Positions 1 through 11,096 of a DNA stretch of 64,000 nt are shown here, one piece after another (the first letter of the stretch is position 1; each line of letters starts with the position of its first letter). A model generated the notes under the pieces. That model saw only the letters and a program-made list of their open reading frames with translations, ran no database searches and was not told where the DNA came from. The stretch is from Patescibacteria group bacterium. Its GTDB lineage: Bacteria; Patescibacteriota; Gracilibacteria; Absconditabacterales; Absconditicoccaceae. The position numbers and the translations under genes were made by a program. The stretch is from contig JAKJDW010000005.1 of assembly GCA_022705745.1 (NCBI GenBank), forward strand, positions 1 through 64,000, written 5' to 3'.

Positions 1-3000
1 CAGTTAACATCTACTTCCCCAGTTAATATTTGAGTCCCACTCAACATACTAATAGTAATAACTGCTCAAGATTCACTTGTTCCTGAAATGAGGTTCAATT
101 GTTGATTCAAGTAAGCTCAATCAGAAAGTGAAACAGTTAAATCAGGTCATTTGGTATTTTTTAGAAGCGAACCTGTAATTGTTGTTGAATTTCATAAGGC
201 ATCTGTTTGGCTTATTTTTAACGGGATATTTCAGTCAGGAAACATAGTTGGAATAGAAAGATCCAAAACCAAATCCCAAGTTCAAGAAGCTGTACATGAA
301 GAACTAAATTTATATCCATTTACGACAATAATCATAGAAACATCACCATCATCTATGGAACAAGTTCCACTTAGTGAATATGATCCCTGATTCTGAGAAT
401 TTACCACACCAGTAGAATCCAGAGTTACAACAGGTGGAATGGTATCTATTATAAATCCCGTTTCTGTTTTCGTAGATAAGTTTCCTGCTTTATCCCTTGC
501 AGAAACAGTTAATGAAGCTCCTGAAAGCATTGATCATGAAAGTGTCCAACTACAATCCACTCTTTTCCCATCCGTTTGTACGCAGTTTCGATCACTAAGC
601 TGATTAGCAGGATCTGTTGTTAATGAAACATTATTTGCACTAATAGCTACATCATCTAGGATTTCAACCGTTCAAGTAATAGCTTGATTACTTGCTTTTT
701 TACTCGGGAAAATAGAAATAATTGGAGCATTGGTTTCTATAAAATATTTCTGTGAATTTTGTCCAACAGCTCCATTAATCATATTTTTTGCTTTTACTAT
801 CACTACTCCAGTTTGAGAAATATTATCTATATTACAAATTACACTTGTCGTAAAGGTTGGTCCTGTTTCTCAAGTGGGGCTGATACAATCTCCTAGGCTA
901 GCTCCAGCAGTTCCTGAAACCTCAATCTCACCTAAAGTTTCTCCACTAGTAGGATTGATTATTCTTACCTTAGTATCGTTTATTATTCAACTACTTACCA
1001 TTGTTGGAACATCAAAAATCACTATCGGAGGAAAAACGATATGACGGTTTGTTTTATTACCAAGTCCATCATAAGCATAAATAGTAATGGTATGTTGAGC
1101 CTCATCAGGATCAAGATTGAGAACAACACTTCCTCCTGTGGTGTAGGTTGATGTAGTTCGTTCATCAGGTATCGAACCTGTAATTCCATCATTCATTTTA
1201 TAAACGAGTTCATACTTTGCTACCGTTCAGGAATCTAAGGCATCAAAATGCACTTGTGGATTATTAATACTATAAGGTGATTCGGTATCCACATAGAAGG
1301 TTGTAAGTTGTGGTCATTGTGCATCAATTCTATAACCATCTTCAAAAGCTGAATCAATATTTCATGATAGATCCTGTGCAGTAACTACAAGTTTCCCAGA
1401 ACTCATGATTTTTACATTACAAGTGACAACTCAATGCTGACCAGCAAATGGAGTTGGGTTGATATATGGAAGTGTTGGATTACAAACAAGATCCTCTGTA
1501 GCAGTTGTACTTCAAGCTAATGAAATAGATGCAATAGAGAAACGATCTGAAACTTCTATTACCGTATCAGTTATCACTCAAGTGCTTGTTTTCGTTGGTG
1601 CCGTGATGGTAATTTCAGGTGGAAAATCATCAACATCAATCACCGTAATAATAAACACTTCTTGAGTTGTCAGATTTTTTGTATTTTTTGCTTGTACACG
1701 AATAGTATAATTATTACCACTATTTCCTCAATGACCTGTTGGATTCTCAAAATCAGGAGCAGTAAAAAAAGCGAGAACTCCGCTATTACTTATGGTAAAT
1801 TGAGTATTGTCATCATCTCATGCTCATGCAACAAGAGTAAAAATTAAAGGTCAATTAGGATCGTCACCAGTAAATTGACCAACATAAGTCATTCACTCAT
1901 CAACTCATGTATTGGAAAGAGTGATATTGCTTGGAGGACAAGCTTGTCAAGCATCATTAATTGTCCAGTTATTCGGTGCATTTGTTAAAACATCTCTAGC
2001 GGGTTGCGCATTACAGTAGTACACACCTATCGCATCAAAAGTTAGACTTGGCTTTACAGTTTGTCCACTCCATGCATTTAGTAGTTTATCGTAATTGTAA
2101 TATTGCATATTGCTTTCACTAAGAAAACCATCAAAAACTCCAACACTTGCAACATTCCAATTTGAGATATCTTGATTAAAGGATCTTGCCACAGAAAACA
2201 TACGAAGCATGTTTATAACAGTACTTGTATTCCAATTAGGGCCAAACGGTTGATTAAACTGATAAGCATGATTAAACATAACATTCATATATCTTACTTT
2301 GCCAGTGTCCCAGTTTAGTGGCTTACTCTCATCACCAGGTTCGGCACCGTTATTAAAAGCACGGGCGTTTTGAAACATGGCTGCTGTATTTGTTACATTC
2401 GCTGTATCCCAATCACCAATATATTGATTAAACTTTCTAGCATTACGAAACACGCCTTTCATATCGATTACTTCACATGTAGTCCAATTTTCACCAAAAG
2501 GTTGATTAAATGAAGTAGCATCCTGAAACATATATGATATATATTTAACTTTGATGGTGTTCCAGTTTATTGGCTTGTTTTCATCACCAGGTTCGGCACC
2601 ATTATTAAAAACAGTAGCACCATTAAACATATGCATCATACTAGTAACTTTTCTAGTATCCCAGTTATTAAGATTTTGATTAAAAGAACTAGCGCTCATA
2701 AACATACCCATCATACCAGTTACATTACTAGTATCCCAAGAGCCGATTTTTTGGTTAAATGCTCCAGCTTTATAAAACATATATGTTGTATCTGTAAGAC
2801 TTTTAGTATCCCAGTTCATAGTGTTTTGACTTTCGCCTGGCGCTTCTCCATTATTAAAATTAATGGCTTCATTAAACATATTTGACATATCCGTAACATT
2901 GCTAGTTTGCCAATTACTAAGATTTTGATTAAACGCACTAGCATACCTAAACATTTTATGCATTCTTGTAACTTTTGAAGTGTTCCAATTATTTAAAGAA

Positions 3001-4262
3001 TTACTACTTCCGCCCGGTTCGTCGCCATTATTAAAATTAATGGCTTCATTAAACATATGTGACATATCCGTAACATTGCTAGTTTGCCAATTACTAAGAT
3101 TTTGATTAAACGCACTAGCCCCTTGAAACATATATGCCATAATTTCAACATTTGCTGTATTCCAATTACCAATATCTTGATTAAAGCTCTTGGCGTTTCT
3201 AAACGCATACCCCATATTTTTAACACTTGCTGTATTCCAATTATCGCCAAACGGTTGATTAAAAGCTTCAGCTCCATAAAACATATATGTCATATATTGA
3301 AGTTTTGCGATATTCCAATTCATAGTGTTATAGCTTTCACCTGGTGCTTCACCATTATTAAAAGCAGCAGCATTAAAAAACATGCCATTCATAAATCTAA
3401 CATTTTCCGTATTCCAATCACCAATCTTTTGATTAAATGCACTAGCCCCTTGAAACATATATGTCATGTCGCCAACATTTTTAGTATTCCAATTCATAGT
3501 GTTTTGACTTTCGCCTGGTGCTTCTCCATTATTAAAATTAGTAGCATCATTGAACATATATGTCATATTACCGACTTTGTCAGTCTTCCATTTACCAATA
3601 TATTGATTGAAATTTGTAGCACCATTGAACATTGAGCTCATATTAGTAACTGCACTTGTGTCCCAACCACTAATTGGAGAATTAAAATTAGTAGCCCCCC
3701 TAAACATACTAGCCATATTAGTTACACCACTCGTATTCCAACTATTCATAGATGCATGGCCAATAAAATTTGTAGCACCCTCAAAAGCAGAAGACATATC
3801 GGTAACCGCCGATAAATCAGGAAGATCCTCGGCAGTTAATTGCATGTTTATCATACCCTTTAAAGCACTGTTGAAACTTGACCACTGGATATCTCCCCGT
3901 TGTTTAATTTCTAAAAGCTTAGCTTTTTCATTATTCTGTAATCCAAAACCATAAAAAGCCAAAGGATAGTCTGATTTAATACAAATATCATAGGTACCTG
4001 TGGTTCCATAATCATAGGTAATCATACTCCCAGAAAGTGTTTCAAAAACACCGTTACATTCCCAAGAAACTTCGTATGTACTACTGTCTGCTTTCAAAAA
4101 TCTCAAAGTAATTTTAGTCGGCTCAGTTGCTCAAGCAATATCAGTTTGCCAAGTAGTTACAAAATTGCCTGAATGGATGGGATCTTGCCACCCTGCAAAT
4201 ACTGAAATGGGGATAAAGGTTAATAGTAAAAAGAAAATAATTAAAAAACTTTTCTTCATCAT
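1..4262 (-). CDS. Giant surface adhesin with DUF285/BspA-type repeats, cadherin-like and Ig-like domains (3' end beyond window)
   Basis: One open frame of about 1420 codons (TGA = Gly) runs from ATG at 4262 (second ATG at 4259) to the window edge, so the C-terminus is missing. The N-terminus is a signal peptide (MMKKSFLIIFFLLLTFIPIS, cleavage probably near VFA). Residues about 145-750 hold some 20 copies of a ~26-residue repeat with the core 'W-[DNK]-T-x-x-V-x-x-M-x-x-M-F-x-x-A-x-x-FN', typical of the DUF285/BspA-like surface repeat family. A cadherin-like segment follows (about 780-880, with a DDFPP turn) and then Ig-like repeats with conserved Cys and Trp. The family makes secreted or cell-surface adhesins; the ligand is unknown. 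Repeats with spacer words such as EAPGE are nearly identical, suggesting recent expansion. Confidence 0.88.
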
Positions 4263-4373
4263 TTTACAAAATTAACTAAAAAATTCCCGAATCATAAAAT
4301 ATTACCCTCTTTTTATAAATTACAGTTTTAATTACAACAGAAAATCTTTCAATTATAATTATACTAAAAATTT

Positions 4374-5597
4374 TTATCCAAACCGTCCCTTCAATCGCCC
4401 TCGAAATCATTTTCTATTTGGATCTTTTTGTGAAACCTCATCCAACAGTTCTTGACTAGGTTTAGTTACATCCACATTTCATTCTCTATAATCTTGAGAA
4501 GACACTCATACATATTCACAACTTTTGTTTACAAAACTTCAGTTTAAATTTCAATCCAAACAAAGCCTTAGCTCTACTTGACACAATTCGTCTGTAAATC
4601 AAATAGGGCTTTTGTATGCTCTTATAAACTGTCAATGTTGTATGGAGTCTCCCCATGGACTCACGCAATTATAGTGCATTTTATTTTTACCTCATAAATT
4701 TATATTAGGATCTTTTATAGGTCAATCTTTTACATAATTATCCCAATCAGTGTAAGGAATTTTTGTATCCGGATTTATCTTTCCACGAGTATCAAATTCG
4801 GCTCAATCATATTTTGCATATTTAGGATTTTGAATTAACTCCCCCGGAGTTTTGGTATTATAAGAAATTACTTTTACTTTGGTGTATTTATATTCAACTC
4901 CTTCATCACAAGCTCATTGCAAATATGTTCAATTCAAAACACCGTTGTTACAAGTTCTTCTTTGTGCATTACATATAGTTGGGACATCCTTTCTTTGTTC
5001 ATAAGCAATTACGGACTCTCCATGTTTCAAAACAGTTTTCCAAGGGGTAACGCAAGTTTTCTGATCTTTTTCAACATCTTTTCTAATTTCATCTAGCCCC
5101 TTTACTAAACCATCAACATTTCACTCCTTAATTTCTGCCCCTCAAACATCAATATCCAATTCAGTATTATCCAATCCAGTATTTGTACCATCCAAAGTTT
5201 CTTCCAACCTTTCCTCTTCCAACCTTTTTTCTTCTAATTTTCTTTCTTCCAACCACTTTTTTTCTTCTAAATTTTCTTCTTCATCCACCTCATGATCTAC
5301 TACATCCATTAAATAATCTGTTTTTGTAGGTGACTCATCATCCATATTATTAGCATTTACATTCACAATCGGATTTTGTTCAACACTTTTATTATCATCA
5401 AATAAAAACGACCAATCTGTTGCCGCTCCATGTACTGGAGCAAAAATATCGTATTCATTTCAGTATTGATCCACAAAAATATAAGTTAATTCCATTTTTC
5501 CAACAATTTGTTTTTCCATAGGAATAAATATAATTCCGATACAAAAAAAAGCAACAGCAACAACTATGACAGAAATCCATTTTAGTATAGTTTTCAT
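4374..5597 (-). CDS. Membrane-anchored protein with acidic coiled coil and two Cys modules
   Basis: 407 residues from ATG 5597 to TAA. Residues ~5-27 form a single membrane segment (IVVAVAFFCIGIIFI). A Glu/Lys/Leu-rich coiled-coil stretch follows (about 95-135). Two related C-terminal modules follow, each with C-x2-PW-x5-HG-x4-AY, a later Cys, R-x-C-x2-G-x-LNG and a final Cys, which suggests disulfide-bonded extracellular domains. I do not recognise the family. It lies between the adhesin and the VirD4-like ATPase on the same strand, with 111 and 241 bp gaps, so it may be an envelope component. No enzyme motif is visible. Confidence 0.8.
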
Positions 5598-5838
5598 TCT
5601 ACTTGAAATAATATTATAAAACACATAGTGATTATAATCAGATTTTTTATTTTTGCAAATCTTTTGAAAGAAAATCTATAAAAAATATAAAATACATTTA
5701 CCACACACACAAACAAGAAATTTATAATTCATTATAAAATTTAACAATTACAAAAAAACAAAGGATAATAGCACTTGTCCCATTCGCGCCTATAAAATTA
5801 CAGGACTGCGAAACTGTTTTATTACGAACTTTATGAAC

Positions 5839-8800
5839 TTACATCAACTGGTCATTGATTCTCTTTATTTTTTGATTTTTTTTCATTTTTTGAATATCTA
5901 TTTCCAATCATTCTGATTGTTTTTTATCCACTTCCTCCAAATTTAATCACAATCTAGCAGAAATTTCAGCATCTACAAACTTTCTTTTTCTACCATACTT
6001 TTTTGCAGAATATTCTTTAAGAATTGGTGCAATTTTTTTATTTTTATAATCTCAGGTATATATAGAATTCATACTAAACGGACGAGTAGTTGAGTTATCA
6101 ATATTCAATTTAATATAAGCTTTATAGTTTGCTATACCTGTAATATCTCACATTCACAAAACAGGCTGATATTCTTTTTCCAAAAACTCTGCATCAGGTG
6201 CACCTACTTTAAATGACATCATAGTTCCCACATTACCAAATACAGCCGCTTTTACATCTCATTTTCATCATTCAGATCTATTTAATCACTGTCATGCTTC
6301 CAATTGAGCTATATATTGATGAGCCATAATTAGACATAATCTATACTTTCTAGCTTCTGATAATATGTCAGCAAATGTTCCAGAAACAAAGTTTTGGAAT
6401 TCATCAACATACAAATAAAAATCTTTTCTATCTTTTTCCGGGATTTTCCCACGAGCCATAGCTGCTGTATAAATTTTAGAAACCAAAATCATACCCAAAA
6501 GCTGAGCATTCATGTCTCATATTTTACCTTTAGATAAATTAATAAGTAAAATTTTTCATTCATCCATTACATCATTTAATCTAAAAGCGGATTTTGTCTG
6601 TCAAATTATATTTCTAATAAGTCTGTTCGTATTAAAAGACACAAATTTTGAACTAAAATATGGAATAATTTCGGATTTTTCTCTATCTCACATAGCATTA
6701 TAAGTTTTCTCCCAAAAGTTCCTAACAACAGCATTTTTTACTTTAGCTACTTTAAATTCCCTAAATGCCTCATCAGTATAAAGTCTAACAACATCCAGTA
6801 TTGTTGGTCTATCTTCAAAATCTTCCATAATTGTCAAACTACCATATTTGAAATATTCCTGGATACGAGGACCAAAAATTTCTGGACCAAACATTTTTAT
6901 AAAAATTTCAGTAGCATCATTTACTATCCTATCTGCTTCATCAATATTATCAATTTCATATAAATTCAATCACATTGGTCTTTCTTCATCTCAAGCATCA
7001 AAATATATCACATCTTTTGCTCTTTCTTTTGGTATATACTCCAACATATCCTCTACCAAATCTCCATGTGGATCAATAACACAAACCCCATCCCCATTCC
7101 AAATATCTTGTCTTGCTAAAGTTTGTAAAAAAACAGACTTACCAGTACCCGACTTCCCAATACAATAGTGATGTCTAGTTCTATCGTTTCTTTTCATATA
7201 TACTGGTGAATATGTGTTCCTATAAATATTTGTTCATAACAAAACTCAATCTTTATAAATTTTATATCAATAAATTTCCTTCTCTTCTTCAACTTTGACA
7301 AACTTTTTTCAATCTTTTTCCTCTATTTCTTTTCATGCTAATTCATTTTGTTTAAAATTTTCGATTGGGACTAGTTTTTCTTCTATTACTTTTCTTGATC
7401 AAACAGCTCGATGATCTTTATATTCTTTCAATATTTCAGACAATTTTCATCATTTATATTTTTCAGCAACAATACCACTCATTATAAAACCACTTTCTTT
7501 TCAATCACGAAAAGATGGTAAATTAGATGGAGCAGGTAAAATTTTATATTGCATTCGTTCTATAATATTTGAACGATTATATGTATAATCTGGGAAATGA
7601 TATAAGGAAGTTAACTCATTTAATGTAAAAGTATTAGAATTATAAAACAAATTTGTCAAATTATAAGATGCCGCTATTCTCCATAAAGGTCTTGCTAAAA
7701 AACCAAATATAGTTGCCCTCTTTTCCAATTGCTCCAGTTCGTTTCAATACTGATCCGTATAAACATTATAGGAACTAACTAAATTCTGTATATTGTTTTT
7801 TAATTTATCTTCATGATCTGAAGAGGTAACTAATATTAGTCCAGACTCAAATGCAACCGTTCATATTTCTTCTGCCATGTCATTGATTGTTTCTTCTTTG
7901 GCTTTTACCATGCGCACCATTGAAATATTTTCCTCTTTCTGTTTAACAGGAATTTCTCAATGAAACAATAATTTAAAAAATGTTTTTATTCAATACCATA
8001 TTGCTGGGAAAAAACCACTTGGCCTCAAATCAAGATTTTTATACAATCTATCCACCTGTCTTTTTGCTTTTTCGTTCCATTTATCGGAAAGTGGCTTAAT
8101 TGTCATTATAACTGTTGCTGTATCCGATTTTGATATATTATTCATCGAATCAATAATATTATTTATAGGATCATCCATCATCCTTTTATAAAGCCTGATA
8201 GTATAAATAGAACTTTTTTCTGATTGTAAAGGCATAACTTTATGATATTTCTTCCTAAAAATATTAGGCCTTTTTACGACTTCCAAGGCACTATCTGCAA
8301 ATTGTGCTCATATTGCTCATTCTAAAATTTTTTGATATTCAGGGAAACATCATACAATAAAATTTAAAATTCATCACTCATAGTGATACATCAAAACTAT
8401 TCTAGGTTTTCTAAAAATTCTATACATTATTTTATCTTTCATACTAAGTCTTCAAATTTTATGAAAATTTAAATAAACTTGAGACATTCTTCATATCTTT
8501 TCTTTCATATCTTTTGCTAATTCTTTTGCTTGTTCACGATCAATTTTACTATCTCATCTTGGGACAAGTACTTTCATGTAAACCATTCTATGATTGTTCA
8601 AAAAAGCATATCATCGCCTTAACACATATCTCATAAGTCTTGAAAAAATACGAATTATTATAACTGACAAAAATAAATATAATAGAAACATTCAAGCTAC
8701 TTTAATCCCACCAAAAGATGAAGGATTATTGTCATTTACCTTGGCAGAAGCATGTGCTTGCTTTTCTATTGTTTTTGCCCTATTTGCATCGCTTTCAGTA

Positions 8801-9003
8801 ATCCCCCTGCTTATCATATACCCATTATTTTGTATGTTTTCTAAATAAGAATTAATATTTCATATATTACCAAAATATGAAAAACAGTCACTTCTATTTT
8901 CTCATCGAGATTTAGTCATCAATTGAGATACATTTTGTTTCTGAGAAAAATCTTTTTGAAATTGCTTTTGTAATAGATCCTTACATTCTTTGGAAGTAAT
9001 CAT
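5839..9003 (-). CDS. VirD4/TraG-like type IV secretion coupling ATPase, membrane anchored
   Basis: 1054 residues, ATG 9003 to TAA, with many in-frame TGA codons. A membrane segment lies near residues 105-125 (MFLLYLFLSVIII). The ATPase domain has Walker A GKSGTGKS (about 616-623), a DPHGD motif (about 644-648) and a YVDEFQNF Walker B-like motif (DE at ~867-868) followed by a TraM-recognition-type stretch (ILSEARKYRLCLIMAHQYI). This is the architecture of VirD4/TraG/HerA-type DNA or protein translocating ATPases. About 500 residues between the membrane segment and the ATPase are unassigned. No relaxase, VirB4 or mating-pair genes are visible nearby, so it may work in DNA uptake or export or in protein secretion. 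The two small genes upstream (9233-10224) probably belong with it. Confidence 0.85.
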
Positions 9004-9170
9004 GCTTTATGATTTTTTGAACAAATAAAATTTCGTACCTTCTTTATTATATTCAAAAAAAAATATATAGCTAAAATTTGGACTAAAAATGTCTTCAAAG
9101 ACTTGTCTTTTTGAAAATTAGTTATAAGATATATTTAATTCATACATAAATTTTAAATATAAAAAAAGAC

Positions 9171-9199
9171 CCCTTAAAAAATACAGGAAGTCTTTTTTA
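9171..9199 (-). terminator. Rho-independent terminator after the 9233-9580 gene
   Basis: Inverted repeat aaaaaagac (9172-9180) and gtctttttt (9190-9198), with a possible inner CCT/AGG pairing. On the minus strand it ends in a U-run, 34 bp downstream of the stop of the 115-residue gene. Confidence 0.6.
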
Positions 9200-9232
9200 G
9201 TATATAATATTAATGTTACAATTTATTATAAC

Positions 9233-9580
9233 TTATAGATCATCTATCATATCTAAAATTCAATCTGCATTCTCTCTTTTTCTCTCCTGCCTTTCTTTTT
9301 CCCTAAGTTGCTCCATGTATGCTCATGCTTTAGTAAATTGATGTAATTCAGATTGAATTTTCTCTCTCTGAATACGCTCCACTGAATCATAAAAATCTTG
9401 AAATATTGCATTTATCACTGCATCTGGAACTTTTTCCATCTGTGATATTTTGTCATAAAGCTCTTGTGCTTGTGTATTTCAACGATCTTTCAAATTCGTA
9501 ATAATGTTCATAGAGATTTCCAATCTCTCATCATACGATCTTGAGTTAAATTCTTTTATTTTTTGGTCTATACTAAGCAT
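9233..9580 (-). CDS. Small helical protein of unknown function
   Basis: 115 residues, ATG 9580 to TAA. Charged and predicted helical, with no membrane segment or Cys motif. The C-terminal half is rich in Glu, Arg and Lys (around EQLREKERQERKREN) and could form a coiled coil. I do not recognise it. It lies upstream of the VirD4-like ATPase and is followed by a terminator-like hairpin, so it may be transcribed separately from the ATPase. Two internal TGA codons are read as Gly. Confidence 0.7.
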
Positions 9581-9681
9581 TTTATAATAATTTATGATTA
9601 AAATATTTTTTATTTTATTTTTTAGTGACAAACTAATTTACTGTACAATACTATATAATATATCAAAATGTTTCGCCTATA

Positions 9682-10224
9682 TTAATGTCCAGATTCTGGG
9701 TTTGACCAAGGACCATCCCCAGGAGCTGAGAATCAAGAAACTTCTGGTTCTCAAGGAATATTTGGAACATTTGGAGTATCTGAAACATTAGGCTCATCCG
9801 GATCTAACTCCTTTCATTGTTCAAATTTATTATCCATCCATTCCTTTATCTTACTTACTGTATACGGATCTAACTCCTTTCATGGTTTAAATTTATTACC
9901 CACCCACTCTTTTATCTTACTTACTGTATATGAATCTAACTCCTTTCATTGTTCAAATTTATTATCCATATCCATCCACTCTTTTTCTTTTATTTTATTT
10001 GGATCTATTCTATCCATAAGGGTTCTGTCTGGACCTTTTCGTCTTTCTATAGTCTCATACATTCTCACTCCAGGATCTTCACCCATTCCAGCCCCAACTC
10101 CATACACAGCTTCAGCTGTTCAATCTAAAGAGAAATCATTAGCAGGAACTTTATTAAGATCTTTAATGACTTCTTTTTTCAACCCTCAATCAGGTCATGT
10201 GTTTTGTTCTAAATTTGGTGTCAT
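9682..10224 (-). CDS. Tandem-repeat protein with PGDxPWS C-terminal motif
   Basis: 180 residues, ATG 10224 to TAA. No signal peptide. The centre holds three copies of a 22-residue repeat (W-[MV]-x-NKF-x-[QP]-GKELD-x-YTVSKIKE), encoded by a 66-bp tandem repeat. The C-terminus reads APGDGPWSNPESGH. A nearly identical motif ends the 2077-residue protein at 38987-45220. The function is unknown. Its position in the same block as the VirD4-like ATPase makes a substrate or accessory role conceivable, but nothing here proves it. Confidence 0.72.
9801..9985. repeat. 66-bp tandem repeat, about 2.7 copies
   Basis: Copies begin at 9801, 9867 and 9933, each opening with (g)a[ta]ctaactcctttcatt[g/gg]. Period 66 bp, in frame with the host gene, encoding a 22-residue unit. 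The third copy has a 6-bp insertion and then diverges. Confidence 0.85.
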
Positions 10225-10486
10225 TTTTGTTTAATTAAAGAATAAAAAAGTTTTTTTGACAATTTAATTATACACAAAAAAAAAACTTGTCAAATTTTTG
10301 ACCACTTTTTTTGCTAGCTCAAAAGTGCAGTTTCAACAAAGATATGAAAAAAGTCGGAAAAAAACGAAAAAAATATTTTTTTTAGAAAATTTTTTAATCT
10401 AAATTTAAAAAAATTTTTCATTTCAAAAATTGTGAGAATATACAGTAATCATCTTTCTTAGAAAAATACATATTAGAATCCTTACT

Positions 10487-11068
10487 TTAGAAAAAACAAT
10501 CTCTGATACTTTTATCTTGGAATTTTATTATTTCTAGCTTATCATCAATTCAATTATTTTTTAACAACTTTAAGAAATTTTTGAAAATTTTTACAGTAAC
10601 TTCAGTATCTCACATCGCCCTATGAGCAGAATCATTTACCAATCACATATAATCACAAATACTTCATAAATTTTTTCTATCAAGGTCTGGAAGCAATCTA
10701 TTTGCCAATTTTCTCGTACATATAACATCATTGTCCAACCAAAATCATTGGCAAGAATAAACACATTCAGAAAGAAATCACAAATCAAAACTAGCATTAT
10801 GAGCTACAACAATATTATCTTGAATAAAATCCAAAAAATCTGGCACAACTTCTGATATGATTGGAGCATCTTTTACCATTTCATTAGTAATTCCAGTAAG
10901 TTTTGTGATCATACTAGGAATATTTCTTTGTGGATTTACAAGTGTATGGAATTTATCCAAAACATTTTCTCCATCAAACTTTATGGCTGCTATTTCTGTA
11001 ATTTGGTGCTTATATTTTGAAAGTCATGTCGTTTCAATATCCAAAACTACATAATATTTTTTCTTCAT
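10487..11068 (-). CDS. DnaQ-family 3'-5' exonuclease (DEDDh)
   Basis: 193 residues, ATG 11068 (MKKKYYVVLDIETTG) to TAA. Exo I is DIETTG near the N-terminus, Exo II is HNASFDLGFL, and Exo III is HRAMGDTEVT, giving the complete D-E-D-Dh catalytic set. This is the size of a stand-alone DNA polymerase III epsilon-like proofreading or repair exonuclease. The upstream ATG at 11075 is out of frame and was rejected. The gene ends 262 bp before the repeat protein and starts 28 bp downstream of the MurE stop on the same strand, so the two may be cotranscribed. Confidence 0.9.
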
Positions 11069-11096
11069 TACTCATGCATTTTTTATCTAAATTAAT

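Noticed and set aside
3084-3635. 183-residue plus-strand frame
   Set aside because: Antisense shadow of the DUF285 repeat array; its apparent repeats come from the adhesin's codon pattern.
1-4262. Several short genes or a pseudogene broken by many stops
   Set aside because: All interruptions are TGA in one continuous frame, i.e. glycine codons.
9801-9985. CRISPR-like or regulatory repeat
   Set aside because: 66-bp repeats are in frame and encode a 22-residue protein repeat.
11075-11077. Upstream ATG as start of the DnaQ-type exonuclease
   Set aside because: It is not in frame with the DIETTG motif; ATG at 11068 is.
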